From: VRUE01 sp963725085
GTDB taxonomy: Bacteria > Actinomycetota > Thermoleophilia > Solirubrobacterales > 70-9
Length of the DNA stretch: 64,000 bases
Direction: 5' to 3'
Assembly: GCA_963725085.1 (NCBI GenBank)
Contig: CAVRXM010000005.1
Coordinates: 186,001-250,000 of the forward strand
A program made the position numbers and the translations under genes. Below the pieces are notes generated by a model that worked only from the letters and a program-made list of their open reading frames with translations, searched no databases and was not told the DNA's origin. Position 1 is the first letter of the stretch. The number at the start of each line of letters is the position of its first letter. Positions 32,546 through 40,978 of the stretch are shown one piece after another.

Positions 32546-33618
32546 CCTCGGTTGACGATGACGTCCGCGATCCGCTCGGCGGCGTGGCCGTCCCAGAGCG
32601 GAGGAGGGTCCGGGCGCCCGGCGGGGCGCTGAGCTAGCGCCGCGGGGATCCCGGCGATCGCCGCCGGGTCGAGCCCGAGCAGCGTGTTGGTGCCGGCCCG
32701 GATCGTGACCGGGCGCTCGGTGTTGTCGCGCAGCGTGAAGCAGGGGACCCCGAGATAGGTCGTCTCCTCCTGGATCCCACCCGAGTCGGTGAGGACGGCG
32801 CCGGCGTCGGCGAGGAGCGAGAGGAACTCGATGTAGCCGAGCGGCTCGATCAGGTGCAGCCCGGCCTGTCCGGCCTCCACCCCCGCGAGCATCTTCCGTG
32901 TCCTCGGATGGACCGGGAAGACGACCGGCATCTCGGCGGCGACCGCCGCCAACCGGTCCATCGTCTCGCCCAGGAGCGGGCCGTCGACGAGGGCGGGGCG
33001 GTGGAGGGTGACCAGCAGGTAGGAGCCAGTCTCGACCCCGAGCGCGGCGGCGGCCCCGGCGGCGCGGAACCGCCCTTCGAGCGCGGCGAGGGTGTCGATC
33101 ATGGTGTTGCCGACGAAGTGCATCCGCTCGTCGGGGATCCCCTCCGCGCGCAAGTTCTCGACCGCCTCGTCGCTGTGGAGGAAGAGGTGCTGGGAGAGGA
33201 CATCGGCGACGATCCGGTTCACCTCCTCCGGCATCGTCCGGTCGAAGCTGCGCAGGCCCGACTCGATGTGGGCGACCGGGAACAGGGTCTTGGCCGCGGT
33301 CAGCGCCGCGGCCAGGGTCGAGTTGACGTCGCCGGGGACGAAGACGAGGTCGGGCCTCTCCTCGAGCAGGACCGGCTCGAGCCGCTCCATCACCAGCGCC
33401 GTCTGCCGCGCGTGGCTTCCCGAGCCGACCTCGAGCATGTGGTCGGGCTCGGGGACCCCCAGCTCCGCAAGGAAGACCTCCGACATCAGCCGGTCGTAGT
33501 GCTGGCCGGTGTGGACGATCGCGTGCCGCCCCTCGGGGTCACGGGCGCGGAGGGCGGCGATCACCGGCGCCGTCTTGACGAAGTTCGGGCGGGTGCCGAC
33601 GACGTAGACGAATCGCAT
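32542..33618 (-). CDS. wecB: UDP-N-acetylglucosamine 2-epimerase (non-hydrolysing)
   Basis: A 358-residue protein with the family start VVGTRPNFVKTAPVIAAL, HTGQHYD, VFVPGDVNSTLA, HIESGLRSFDRTMPEEVNR and the GT-B C-terminal site TDSGGIQEETTYLGVPCFT. It interconverts UDP-GlcNAc and UDP-ManNAc for cell-envelope polysaccharides. It lies on the minus strand between infC and rpmI, which are normally adjacent. Its ATG directly follows the 70-bp dispersed repeat at 33619-33688, which supplies its GAGG ribosome binding site. Confidence 0.93.
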   Translation of the reverse strand: MRFVYVVGTRPNFVKTAPVIAALRARDPEGRHAIVHTGQHYDRLMSEVFLAELGVPEPDHMLEVGSGSHARQTALVMERLEPVLLEERPDLVFVPGDVNSTLAAALTAAKTLFPVAHIESGLRSFDRTMPEEVNRIVADVLSQHLFLHSDEAVENLRAEGIPDERMHFVGNTMIDTLAALEGRFRAAGAAAALGVETGSYLLVTLHRPALVDGPLLGETMDRLAAVAAEMPVVFPVHPRTRKMLAGVEAGQAGLHLIEPLGYIEFLSLLADAGAVLTDSGGIQEETTYLGVPCFTLRDNTERPVTIRAGTNTLLGLDPAAIAGIPAALAQRPAGRPDPPPLWDGHAAERIADVIVNRG

Positions 33619-33688
33619 TACAACGCCTCGCGCTTCGCTCGCTGCGCGAAGACCCAGACTGCGGTCATTGGGCTCGCTCCGCGCTCAT
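33619..33688 (-). repeat. dispersed intergenic repeat, copy C (upstream of wecB)
   Basis: Read on the minus strand, the 70 bases from an ATGAGCGCGGAGCGAGC start to the wecB ATG match copies A (43141-43208) and B (44016-44083): the same first block, a CGCAGTCTG/TCTTCGCGC middle and the end AGCGAGCGAAGCGCGAGG. The final GAGG sits where a ribosome binding site is needed. Confidence 0.7.
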
Positions 33689-33744
33689 TGGGCGGCAGCG
33701 TACCGGCGGCGTCCGGCGTCCGGTCTGCTTCAATACGCGTCCCG

Positions 33745-33945
33745 ATGCCGAAGATGAAGACCCATTCCGGCGCCAAGAAGCGCTTCCGCAAGACCGCCAA
33801 GGGCAAGCTCCGGGGCCGGCGCGCGTTCTCGAGCCACATTCTCGAGAAAAAGTCGCCGAAGCGAAAGCGGCAGATGCGGCGCCCGGTCGAGATCGCGCCG
33901 TCGGATCAGAAGCGCATCAGGACCCTGCTCGGAGGCGGAAAGTGA
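33745..33945 (+). CDS. rpmI: 50S ribosomal protein L35
   Basis: Sixty-six residues: MPKMKTHSGAKKRFRKTAKG, LRGRRAFSSHILEKKSPKRK and a basic C-terminus typical of L35. It is a part of the large ribosomal subunit. The ATG at 33745 is the family start, though the frame is open far upstream. The rplT start overlaps its stop by four bases. Confidence 0.96.
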   Translation: MPKMKTHSGAKKRFRKTAKGKLRGRRAFSSHILEKKSPKRKRQMRRPVEIAPSDQKRIRTLLGGGK

Positions 33946-34301
33946 GCCGGGTCAAGCGGTCTGTCCACGCCCGCAAGAAGCGGCGCAAGGTCCTCAAGGA
34001 AGCGAAGGGCTACTACGGCCGCAAGCATTCCTCCTACCGGTTCGCGAAAGAGCAGGTGCAGCGGTCCGGGATGTACGCCTACCGCGACCGCCGCAATCGC
34101 AAGCGCGAGTTCCGGCGCCTCTGGATCACCCGGATCAACGCCGCCGCGCGGCTCGAGGGCATGAGCTACTCGGAACTGATCCATGGCCTCGACAACGCCG
34201 GGGTCGAGGTCAACCGCAAGATGCTCGCCGACATCGCGGTCAACGACCGCGATGCGTTCCGCCGATTTGTGGAGCTCGCCCGGGAGGGTGCGGCCGCGTA
34301 G
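33942..34301 (+). CDS. rplT: 50S ribosomal protein L20
   Basis: A 119-residue protein: VKRSVHARKKRRKVLKEAKG, YYGRKHSSYRFAKEQVQRSG and LWITRINAAARLEGMSYSEL. L20 binds 23S rRNA early in 50S assembly and in some bacteria represses its own operon. It uses a GTG start overlapping the rpmI stop (GTGA). A terminator follows at 34327-34359. Confidence 0.97.
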   Translation: MSRVKRSVHARKKRRKVLKEAKGYYGRKHSSYRFAKEQVQRSGMYAYRDRRNRKREFRRLWITRINAAARLEGMSYSELIHGLDNAGVEVNRKMLADIAVNDRDAFRRFVELAREGAAA

Positions 34302-34326
34302 CTGCAGCCACACTCCGATTCCCAGG

Positions 34327-34359
34327 CGGGCCGCTTGATTATTTCAGGCGGCCCGTTTT
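34327..34359 (+). terminator. rho-independent terminator after rplT
   Basis: CGGGCCGC (34327-34334) and GCGGCCCG (34348-34355) form a perfect eight-pair stem with a 13-base AT-rich loop, followed by TTTT. Confidence 0.85.
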
Positions 34360-34399
34360 CGTTCCAGGAGAAATCTCGACCAAACAGAACCCCACGACG

Positions 34400-35134
34400 A
34401 TGATCACAAGCCCCCAGAACGAGAAGCTGAAGCTGGTCCGGAAGCTGCGCGAGCGCCGCCATCGCGATCGCGAGGGCCTGTTCGTGACCGAGGGCGAGGA
34501 CCTGGTCGAGGCCGGGCGCGCCGCCGGCGCCGAGCCGGACGTGCTGTTGACAGAGGCCGGCAGCGGCCTCGGCGGCGAGGATGTCAGCCCCCAGCTGCTC
34601 GCCGAGATCTCCACGCTCGGCTCCGGGACGAGGGCGATCGCAGTCTGGCCGCAGCGCTGGACCGATGAGGTCGAGCCGCCGTGCGCCTACCTGCACGGGG
34701 TCGGCGACCCCGGCAACGTCGGCGCGATCGTCCGCACTGCGGCGGCGCTGCTAGGCGGCACCGTAGTCCTCGGCCCCGATTGCGCCGACCCCCACGGTCC
34801 GAAGGCGGTCCGCGCGAGCATGGGCGCGATCTTCACCCAGCGGCTGGCCCGGGGCGACGTCGCGGTGACCGTGGAGCCGCGGGCGGCGATGGTCGCCCAC
34901 GGCGGCGAGGGCCTCGATCGCCTCGACGGCTGCGCGACGATCTGCCTCGGCGCCGAGCGCGAGGGGCTGCCGCGGGAGGTCCTCGACCGCTGCGAGCGGC
35001 GGGTGACGATCCCGCTGCGGAGCGGGGCGGCGGAGTCGCTCAACGTCGCCGCCGCCGCTGCGATAGCGCTTGGGCGCGTCGCGAGCGCATCTTCCAGATT
35101 CGATTCAGCGCAACCGAGCGAGCGCGAACGATGA
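34400..35134 (+). CDS. SpoU/TrmH-family 2'-O-ribose RNA methyltransferase
   Basis: A 244-residue protein. The N-terminal substrate-binding domain is SPQNEKLKLVRKLRERRHRD then LFVTEGEDLVEAG. The SPOUT knot follows: motif 1 LHGVGDPGNVGAIVRTAAAL, motif 2 ICLGAEREGLPREVLDRC and motif 3 IPLRSGAAESLNVAAAAAIA. It methylates ribose 2'-OH in rRNA or tRNA with SAM. Its last 19 residues (SASSRFDSAQPSERER) are encoded by a diverged copy of the dispersed repeat (35075-35131). It normally sits between rplT and pheS in related genomes. Confidence 0.9.
   Translation: MITSPQNEKLKLVRKLRERRHRDREGLFVTEGEDLVEAGRAAGAEPDVLLTEAGSGLGGEDVSPQLLAEISTLGSGTRAIAVWPQRWTDEVEPPCAYLHGVGDPGNVGAIVRTAAALLGGTVVLGPDCADPHGPKAVRASMGAIFTQRLARGDVAVTVEPRAAMVAHGGEGLDRLDGCATICLGAEREGLPREVLDRCERRVTIPLRSGAAESLNVAAAAAIALGRVASASSRFDSAQPSERER
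35075..35131 (+). repeat. dispersed repeat, diverged copy E in the methyltransferase 3' end
   Basis: GCGAGCGCATC, AGATTCGATTC, GCGC and CCGAGCGAGCGCGA follow the order of blocks seen in copy A. The element ends in ATGA, the stop of the methyltransferase gene. It encodes the C-terminal tail of that protein. The copy is weaker than A, B and C, and the call is correspondingly less sure. Confidence 0.4.
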
Positions 35135-35176
35135 TTTCCCGGATATCGTCGCCCGCGATGGGGGAGGCCGCCCACG

Positions 35177-36322
35177 ATGCTTGACCGGATCGAGGAGATA
35201 AGAGCAGAGGCGGCTGCCGCGATCGAGGCCGCGGGCGGAACCGCGGAGCTCGAGGAGCTTCGGGTCCGCTACCTCGGCCGCAAAGCCGAGCTGACCTCGA
35301 TCCTGCGCGGGATCGCCGAGCTGCCCGAGGAGGAGCGCGGCCCGGTCGGCAGCGGCGCCAACCGGGCCCGCCAGGAGCTCGAGTCGCTGCTCGAGGCCCG
35401 CGCGGGAGACCTCGACGCGGCCGAGCTCGAGAGCAGGCTCGCCGAGGACCGGGTCGACGTCACCCTGCCCGGCGCGCCATCGGCTCCGGCGGGCCACCTG
35501 CACCTGATCACCCGCACGACGCGCCAGATCGAGGACGTGATGGTCGGCCTCGGCTACCGGGTGATGGAGGGGCCCGAGGTCGAGCACGACTACTACAACT
35601 TCACCTCCCTCAACCACCCACCGGGGCACCCTGCCCGAATGCTCCAGGACACCTTTTATGTGCTTCCGCTCGACTCCTCGGCTGCCGCTCCCTCGCAGGA
35701 ATCGGATCGTGATGCTCACTCGCTCCCGCAGTCGGAGCCGAGCGGGCCTGTCTGGACACCGGACCTTCTCCTCAGGACCCACACATCGCCGGTGCAGACG
35801 CGGGCAATGGAGTCCGAGCCGCCGCCGATCTTCCTGATCATGCCGGGCAAGGTCTATCGCCGCGACTCCGACGCGACCCACAGCCCGATGTTCCACCAGG
35901 TCGAGGGGCTCGCGATCGGCGAGGGGATCACCCTCGCCGACCTCCAGGGAACGCTGGAAGAGATGCTGCGGGCGATCTTCGGCGAGGGCCGGGAGGCGCG
36001 GATGCGGCCCCATTTCTTCCCGTTCACCGAGCCGAGCGTCGAGTTCGACGTCTCCTGCTTCGCCTGCGACGGGACCGGCCGGCTCGCCGGTGGCGAGCGC
36101 TGCGGCCTCTGCAAGGGGATCGGCTGGATCGAGGTCGGCGGGGCGGGGATGGTCGACCCCAACGTCCTCGAGTTCGTCGCCGACAACGGCTACGACGCCG
36201 AGCGGGTCCAGGGCTTTGCCTTCGGGATGGGGGTCGAGCGGATCGCGATGTTGCGTCACGGCGTCCCCGACCTGCGGCGCTTCTTCGACAACGACGTCCG
36301 GATGCTGGAGCAGTTTCACTGA
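35177..36322 (+). CDS. pheS: phenylalanyl-tRNA synthetase alpha subunit
   Basis: A 381-residue class II synthetase subunit. An N-terminal coiled coil precedes motif 1 (GLGYRVMEGPEVEHDYYNFT), RTHTSPVQTRAM, motif 2 (GKVYRRDSDATHSPMFHQVE) and motif 3 (FAFGMGVERIAMLRHGVPDL). With PheT it charges tRNA-Phe. Between DTFYV and LLLRTHTSP there is an extra stretch of about 30 residues (about 163-195) not expected in this loop; it overlaps the repeat copy at 35677-35742. A Cys-rich insert (CFACDGTGRL ... CGLCKG) may bind zinc. The stop overlaps pheT. Confidence 0.95.
   Translation: MLDRIEEIRAEAAAAIEAAGGTAELEELRVRYLGRKAELTSILRGIAELPEEERGPVGSGANRARQELESLLEARAGDLDAAELESRLAEDRVDVTLPGAPSAPAGHLHLITRTTRQIEDVMVGLGYRVMEGPEVEHDYYNFTSLNHPPGHPARMLQDTFYVLPLDSSAAAPSQESDRDAHSLPQSEPSGPVWTPDLLLRTHTSPVQTRAMESEPPPIFLIMPGKVYRRDSDATHSPMFHQVEGLAIGEGITLADLQGTLEEMLRAIFGEGREARMRPHFFPFTEPSVEFDVSCFACDGTGRLAGGERCGLCKGIGWIEVGGAGMVDPNVLEFVADNGYDAERVQGFAFGMGVERIAMLRHGVPDLRRFFDNDVRMLEQFH
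35677..35742 (-). repeat. dispersed repeat, copy G inside pheS
   Basis: A 66-bp, hence in-frame, segment with CTCGGCT at one end and AGCCGAG at the other. Read on the minus strand its middle (GAGCGAGTGAGCATC, GATTCCTGCGAG) matches copies A and F. It encodes most of the extra loop in PheS. Confidence 0.5.
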
Positions 36323-38781
36323 TGAGGGTTCCCTACTCATGGCTGCGCGAGCACTGCGACCCCGGGATCGGGGCCGATGAGCTCGCCGTGCGGTTGGCGA
36401 TGACCGGGACCGAGGTCGAGCGGGTCGAGGCGATCGGCCCGCCGAGCGGCGCCGGCTTCGTGATCGGGAAGGTCCTCAGCTGCGAGCCGCACCCCAACGC
36501 CGACCGGCTCAGCGTCTGCACCGTCGACAGTGGCGATGCCGAGCCGCGGACGATCGTCTGCGGGGCGCCGAACGTTGCCGCCGGCCAGACCGTCGCCGTC
36601 GCGCTGCCTGGGGCGACGATGCCCGGCGGGGTCGAGCTCGGCGAGGCCGAGCTCCGCGGCGTCACCTCCTCCGGGATGATCCTCTCCGCCTCCGAGCTCG
36701 AGATCGGGGAGGACGCCGACGGGATCATGGTCCTCGACGAGGGCCCGGAGCCCGGCGGGCCGCTGGAGGAGACGCTGCCTCTGGGCGAGCGTGTCCTCGA
36801 GCTCGAGGTGACCCCGAACCGGGTCGACTGCTTCGGCGTCTACGGGGTCGCCCGCGAGGTCCACGCCGTCACCGCAGCCCCGCTCGGTCCGGCGCCCTGG
36901 GAGGAGGATGCGCACGCCGACGGCGACGGCCACGCCGAGGACTTCGCCTCGGTCGCGGTCGAGGTCCCCGGTCTCTGCCCGCGGTTCACCGCCCGCGTCT
37001 TCACCGACGTCGAGATCGGCCCCTCGCCCGCCTGGCTGCAGGCGCGGCTGACAGCGGCCGGCCAACGCCCGATCAACAACGTCGTCGACATCACCAACTA
37101 CGTGATGCTGCTGACCGCGCAGCCGCTCCACTCCTTCGACCTCGATCGGGTGCCGGACGGGGCGCTGACGGTCCGCGCCGCAGCCGAGGGCGAGACGATG
37201 ACGACGCTCGACGGCGTCGAGCGGACCTTTGACGCCGAGACCGTCCTCGTCTGCGACCGAAACGGCCCCTCCGGGATCGCCGGGATCATGGGCGGGCAGG
37301 TCTCCGAGGTCTCCGACGAGACGACCAGGGTCCTGCTCGAGGTTGCGAACTGGAACGGGACCAACATCCTCCGGACCTCGCGCAAGCTCGGCCTGCGCTC
37401 CGAGGCCTCCTCGCGGTTCGAGAAGCAGCTCCACCCGGAGCTCTGCATGCGGGCGCAGCGGATCGCCTCACGGCTGATGGTCGAGCTCTGCGGCGCGAGG
37501 CTCGTGCCGGGGACGATCGACGTCGCCGAGGAGATCCCGCCCCACCATCACATCGGCCTGCGCGAGGAGCGGGTCGAGGGGCTGCTGGGGATGAAGGTCG
37601 AGGAGCCCGACCAGATCCACTACCTCGAGCGGCTCGGGTTCCACATCCATACCGCCCACGGCAAGCTCCTGGTCGAGGTTCCCGCCGACCGCCACAGCGA
37701 CGTCACCCGCGAGGTCGACCTGATCGAGGAGATCGGCCGCATCCACGGCCTCGAGGAGAACCTGCCGTCGACCCTGCCCTCCTCGATGGGCCAGGTCGGG
37801 GGCCTGACCCGCCCGCAGCGGCTGCGGCGCCGCGGCGAGGACGCGATGCGCGACCTCGGCTTCGACGAGATCGTCGGCTGGAGCTTCACCGACCCCGGCG
37901 AGGCGGGGCGGCTGCGGATCGGCGCCGAGGACCCGCGCGCCGGCGCGGTGACGATCTCCAACCCCCTCTCCGAGGACCAGGCGGTGATGAGGACGACGCT
38001 GCTCGGGTCGCTGCTCGACGTCGCTCAGGGCAACCTTGCCCGCGGCGCCGAGCGCGTCGCCGTTTTCGAGTCGGGCCGCGTCTACCTGCCGCCGGACGGG
38101 ATCGGGAGCGGGCCGCTGGCCGGCGACTTTCCCGGAAGGCGCCCGGCCCCGTTCGCCGAGCCGCACCGGCTCGGTTGCCTCGCGGCCGGCGACATCGCCC
38201 CAGGCTCCTGGCGGAGCGACCCGACCCCGGCCGACTTCTTCGCCCTCAAGGGCGTCCTCGAGGGGCTGGCGGCCCGGCTCGGCGTCGAGCTTGCCTTCGA
38301 GCCGGCGGCGGAGCCATTCCTGCACCCGGGACGCTCTGCCGAGGTCCTGGTCGAGGGCGGCGCGGCCGGCTGGATCGGCGAGATCCACCCGTTGGTCTGC
38401 CGGGCCTGGGACATCCAGTCCGCGGCCGCCTTCGAGGTCGGGCTGGCGCCGCTCGTCGCCGCCTCGCCGGCCTGGGAGGAGGAGTTCGAGGACCTGACCA
38501 CCCATCCCGCAGTGCTCCAGGACCTCGCCGTCGTCGTCGATGAGACGGTCCCGGGGGCCGAAGTTCGGGCGGCGGTGATCGCGGGCGGCGGCGATCTCCT
38601 GCGCTCAGCGGAGGTCTTCGACCTCTATCAGGGCGAGCAGCTCGGGGAGGGCAGGAAGAGCCTGGCGCTGCGGCTCGAATTCCGCGCCGCCGACCGGACG
38701 CTGACCGACGAGGAGGTCGCCGGCCTGCGCGAGGCGATCGCGGCGGAGCTCGGCAGGATCGGAGGAGCCCTCCGTGAGTGA
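36322..38781 (+). CDS. pheT: phenylalanyl-tRNA synthetase beta subunit
   Basis: An 819-residue subunit. The start MRVPYSWLREHCDPG leads to a tRNA-binding (EMAP-like) domain, VIGKVLSCEPHPNADRLSVC. Then come the B3/B4 editing core (RFTARVFTDVEIGPSPAWLQ), the B5 domain and the catalytic-like core. The C-terminal ferredoxin-fold anticodon-binding domain begins near FEDLTTHPAVLQDLAVVVDE. Length and order match bacterial PheT. Its ATG overlaps the pheS stop and its own end overlaps argC by eight bases, so the arginine genes probably read through from pheST. Confidence 0.96.
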   Translation: MRVPYSWLREHCDPGIGADELAVRLAMTGTEVERVEAIGPPSGAGFVIGKVLSCEPHPNADRLSVCTVDSGDAEPRTIVCGAPNVAAGQTVAVALPGATMPGGVELGEAELRGVTSSGMILSASELEIGEDADGIMVLDEGPEPGGPLEETLPLGERVLELEVTPNRVDCFGVYGVAREVHAVTAAPLGPAPWEEDAHADGDGHAEDFASVAVEVPGLCPRFTARVFTDVEIGPSPAWLQARLTAAGQRPINNVVDITNYVMLLTAQPLHSFDLDRVPDGALTVRAAAEGETMTTLDGVERTFDAETVLVCDRNGPSGIAGIMGGQVSEVSDETTRVLLEVANWNGTNILRTSRKLGLRSEASSRFEKQLHPELCMRAQRIASRLMVELCGARLVPGTIDVAEEIPPHHHIGLREERVEGLLGMKVEEPDQIHYLERLGFHIHTAHGKLLVEVPADRHSDVTREVDLIEEIGRIHGLEENLPSTLPSSMGQVGGLTRPQRLRRRGEDAMRDLGFDEIVGWSFTDPGEAGRLRIGAEDPRAGAVTISNPLSEDQAVMRTTLLGSLLDVAQGNLARGAERVAVFESGRVYLPPDGIGSGPLAGDFPGRRPAPFAEPHRLGCLAAGDIAPGSWRSDPTPADFFALKGVLEGLAARLGVELAFEPAAEPFLHPGRSAEVLVEGGAAGWIGEIHPLVCRAWDIQSAAAFEVGLAPLVAASPAWEEEFEDLTTHPAVLQDLAVVVDETVPGAEVRAAVIAGGGDLLRSAEVFDLYQGEQLGEGRKSLALRLEFRAADRTLTDEEVAGLREAIAAELGRIGGALRE

Positions 38782-39805
38782 GCCCGCCGCCCAGCCGCTC
38801 GATGGCGCTCCCGCGGCACGGGTGCTGGTCGCCGGCGCCTCCGGGTTCACCGGCGCCCTCGCGGCGCAGATCGTCTGGCGCCACCCACGCCTGGAGCTCG
38901 CCACGGTCACCTCCCGAAGCGACGCCGGCAAGCGGCTCGACCGCCTCTACCCGCGCTACCGGGTGCCGCTCGAGCTGGTCGAGCTCGACCTCGATCGGCT
39001 CGAGGGGATCGACGCCGCGATCGTCGCCTACCCGCACGGCGCCTCGGCGCCGACTGTCGCCGCCCTGCGCGGCCTCGGGGTGGTGGTCGTCGACCTCTCG
39101 GCCGACTTCCGCCTCCGCGATCTCCCCACCTACGAGCGCTGGTACGGCGAGCATGGCGCGCCGGAGCTGCTCGAGAACTCGGTCTACGGCCTGACCGAGC
39201 TCTACCGCGAGCAGCTGAGGGGGGCCGAGCTGGTGGCGACGCCCGGCTGCTACCCGACCGCGAGCGTCCTCGCCCTGGCGCCGCTCGCCGAGCGCGGGCT
39301 CCTCGCCGACGTCGTGATCGACGCCAAGCAGGGCGTCTCGGGCGCCGGCCGGGGCGGGGGGGACGAGATGCACTACGTCTCGATGGACGAGAACGCGTTC
39401 GCCTACAAGACCGAGGGCCACCGCCACCGGCCCGAGATCGAACAGGAGCTGACCGCGCTCGGGAGCCCGGCGCCGGTCATCTTCGTCCCGCACCTGCTGC
39501 CGCTCGACCAGGGGGAGCTGACGAGCTGCTACGCGACGCTCAGCGAGCCGATCTCGAAGCAGGAGGTCCAGGCGCTCTACGCCGAGCGCTACGCAGGCGA
39601 GCCGTTCGTCCACGCCGTCGACCGCCCGCCCGGTCTCCGCGACGTCCGCGACACCAACGAGTGCCACGTCTACGTCACCGTCGAGGAGCGAGGCCGCCTC
39701 CTCGCCTTCTCGGCGATCGACAACCTCTGGAAGGGAGCGTCCGGGCAGGGGGTCCAGAACCTGAACCTGATGCTCGGCCTCGGGGAGACGGAGGGGCTTC
39801 GATGA
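38774..39805 (+). CDS. argC: N-acetyl-gamma-glutamyl-phosphate reductase
   Basis: A 343-residue protein with the NADP-binding start VLVAGASGFTGALAAQIV, the catalytic Cys in VATPGCYPTASVLALAPL, KQGVSGAGRGG and the His region FAYKTEGHRHRPEIEQEL. It carries out the third step of arginine synthesis, reducing N-acetylglutamyl phosphate to the semialdehyde. The GTG start overlaps pheT, and the stop overlaps the argJ ATG by four bases. Confidence 0.95.
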   Translation: MSEPAAQPLDGAPAARVLVAGASGFTGALAAQIVWRHPRLELATVTSRSDAGKRLDRLYPRYRVPLELVELDLDRLEGIDAAIVAYPHGASAPTVAALRGLGVVVVDLSADFRLRDLPTYERWYGEHGAPELLENSVYGLTELYREQLRGAELVATPGCYPTASVLALAPLAERGLLADVVIDAKQGVSGAGRGGGDEMHYVSMDENAFAYKTEGHRHRPEIEQELTALGSPAPVIFVPHLLPLDQGELTSCYATLSEPISKQEVQALYAERYAGEPFVHAVDRPPGLRDVRDTNECHVYVTVEERGRLLAFSAIDNLWKGASGQGVQNLNLMLGLGETEGLR

Positions 39806-40968
39806 GCGAGGGCTTCTTCCGCTCGCGCTGGGTCGACCCGCCGGCGGGGATCGAGGAGCTCGACCCGGCACGGCTCGCGCCGGGCTTCGCCGCCGGCGCG
39901 GTCGCCTGCGGACTGAAGGAGAGCGGCAACACCGACGCCGCCGTGGTCGTCGCCGAGTCCGAGCAGGTCACCTCGGCGCTGCTGCTGACCCGCAACGCCG
40001 CCGCGGCCGCCCCGGTCAGGCTCTGCCGCGAGAACGTCGACTTCGGCGCGATCCGCGCCGCCGCAGTCAAGGCCGGGAACGCGAATGCCGCCACCGGCGA
40101 GCAGGGGATGCACGACGCCGTCGCGATCCAGCTTGCGGCCGCCGAGGAGCTCGACCTCGACCCCTCGGTGGTCGCGATCGCCGCGACGGGGAAAATCGGC
40201 GAGGCGCTGCCGATGGACAGGGTCCTCGACGGTGTCCGCCGGGCCGCGGCGGTCGTCCGCGCCGACGGCGGCGCCGAGTTCTCGGAGGCGATCATGACCA
40301 CCGACAGAGGCCCGAAGCGGTGCACCGTCAGTTGCGACGGGGTCACCCTCTCGGCCCAGGCAAAGGGCGCGGGGATGATCCAGCCCGGCTTCGCGACGAT
40401 GCTCTGCTTCGTCCAGACCGACGCCGTGCTCGACGGGCCCTACGGCGCCGAGGCGGCGCTGCGCGAGGCGGTCGACCGGTCCTTCGAGCGGATCACCGTC
40501 GACGGCCAGATGAGCACCAACGACATGGTCCTCCTTCAGGCGAGCGGGGAGTCCGGCAGGCCGCTCCCGCAGGGCCTGCTCGACGCGGTCCTGCTCCAGC
40601 TGGCGCTCGAGATCGTCGCCGATGGCGAGGGCGCGACCAGGGTCGGGTGCGCGCGGGTCACCGAGGCCGCGAGCGCCGAGGAGGCCGAGCGCACCGCCCG
40701 GGCGATCGCGAACTCGCCGCTGGTGAAGACGGCGCTGTTCGGCCATGACCCGAACTGGGGCCGGGTCGCGCAGGCCGCGGGGATGGCGCTCGCCGGCGAG
40801 GAGGTCGAGGAGCTCGGCCTCGACCACATCGACGCCGAGGAGTTCGCCGGCGAGACGGCGGAGGCCGAGGTCTCGCTGCGGCTGGGGCGCGGGGACCAGA
40901 TGGCGCACGTCTGGTTCTCGGACCTCGGCTACGAGTACGTTCGGATCAACGCCGAGTACACGACCTGA
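39802..40968 (+). CDS. argJ: ornithine acetyltransferase/N-acetylglutamate synthase
   Basis: From ATG 39802 the protein has 388 residues. The self-cleavage and nucleophile site is KGAGMIQPGFATMLCFV, where cleavage before the Thr of ATML gives the alpha and beta chains. IMTTDRGPK and LVKTALFGHDPNWGRVAQAA are other family blocks. It recycles acetyl groups from N-acetylornithine to glutamate and may also make N-acetylglutamate from acetyl-CoA. The frame is open upstream, but 39802 overlaps the argC stop (ATGA) and matches the family start. Confidence 0.95.
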   Translation: MSEGFFRSRWVDPPAGIEELDPARLAPGFAAGAVACGLKESGNTDAAVVVAESEQVTSALLLTRNAAAAAPVRLCRENVDFGAIRAAAVKAGNANAATGEQGMHDAVAIQLAAAEELDLDPSVVAIAATGKIGEALPMDRVLDGVRRAAAVVRADGGAEFSEAIMTTDRGPKRCTVSCDGVTLSAQAKGAGMIQPGFATMLCFVQTDAVLDGPYGAEAALREAVDRSFERITVDGQMSTNDMVLLQASGESGRPLPQGLLDAVLLQLALEIVADGEGATRVGCARVTEAASAEEAERTARAIANSPLVKTALFGHDPNWGRVAQAAGMALAGEEVEELGLDHIDAEEFAGETAEAEVSLRLGRGDQMAHVWFSDLGYEYVRINAEYTT

Positions 40969-40978
40969 GAGGAGATCG

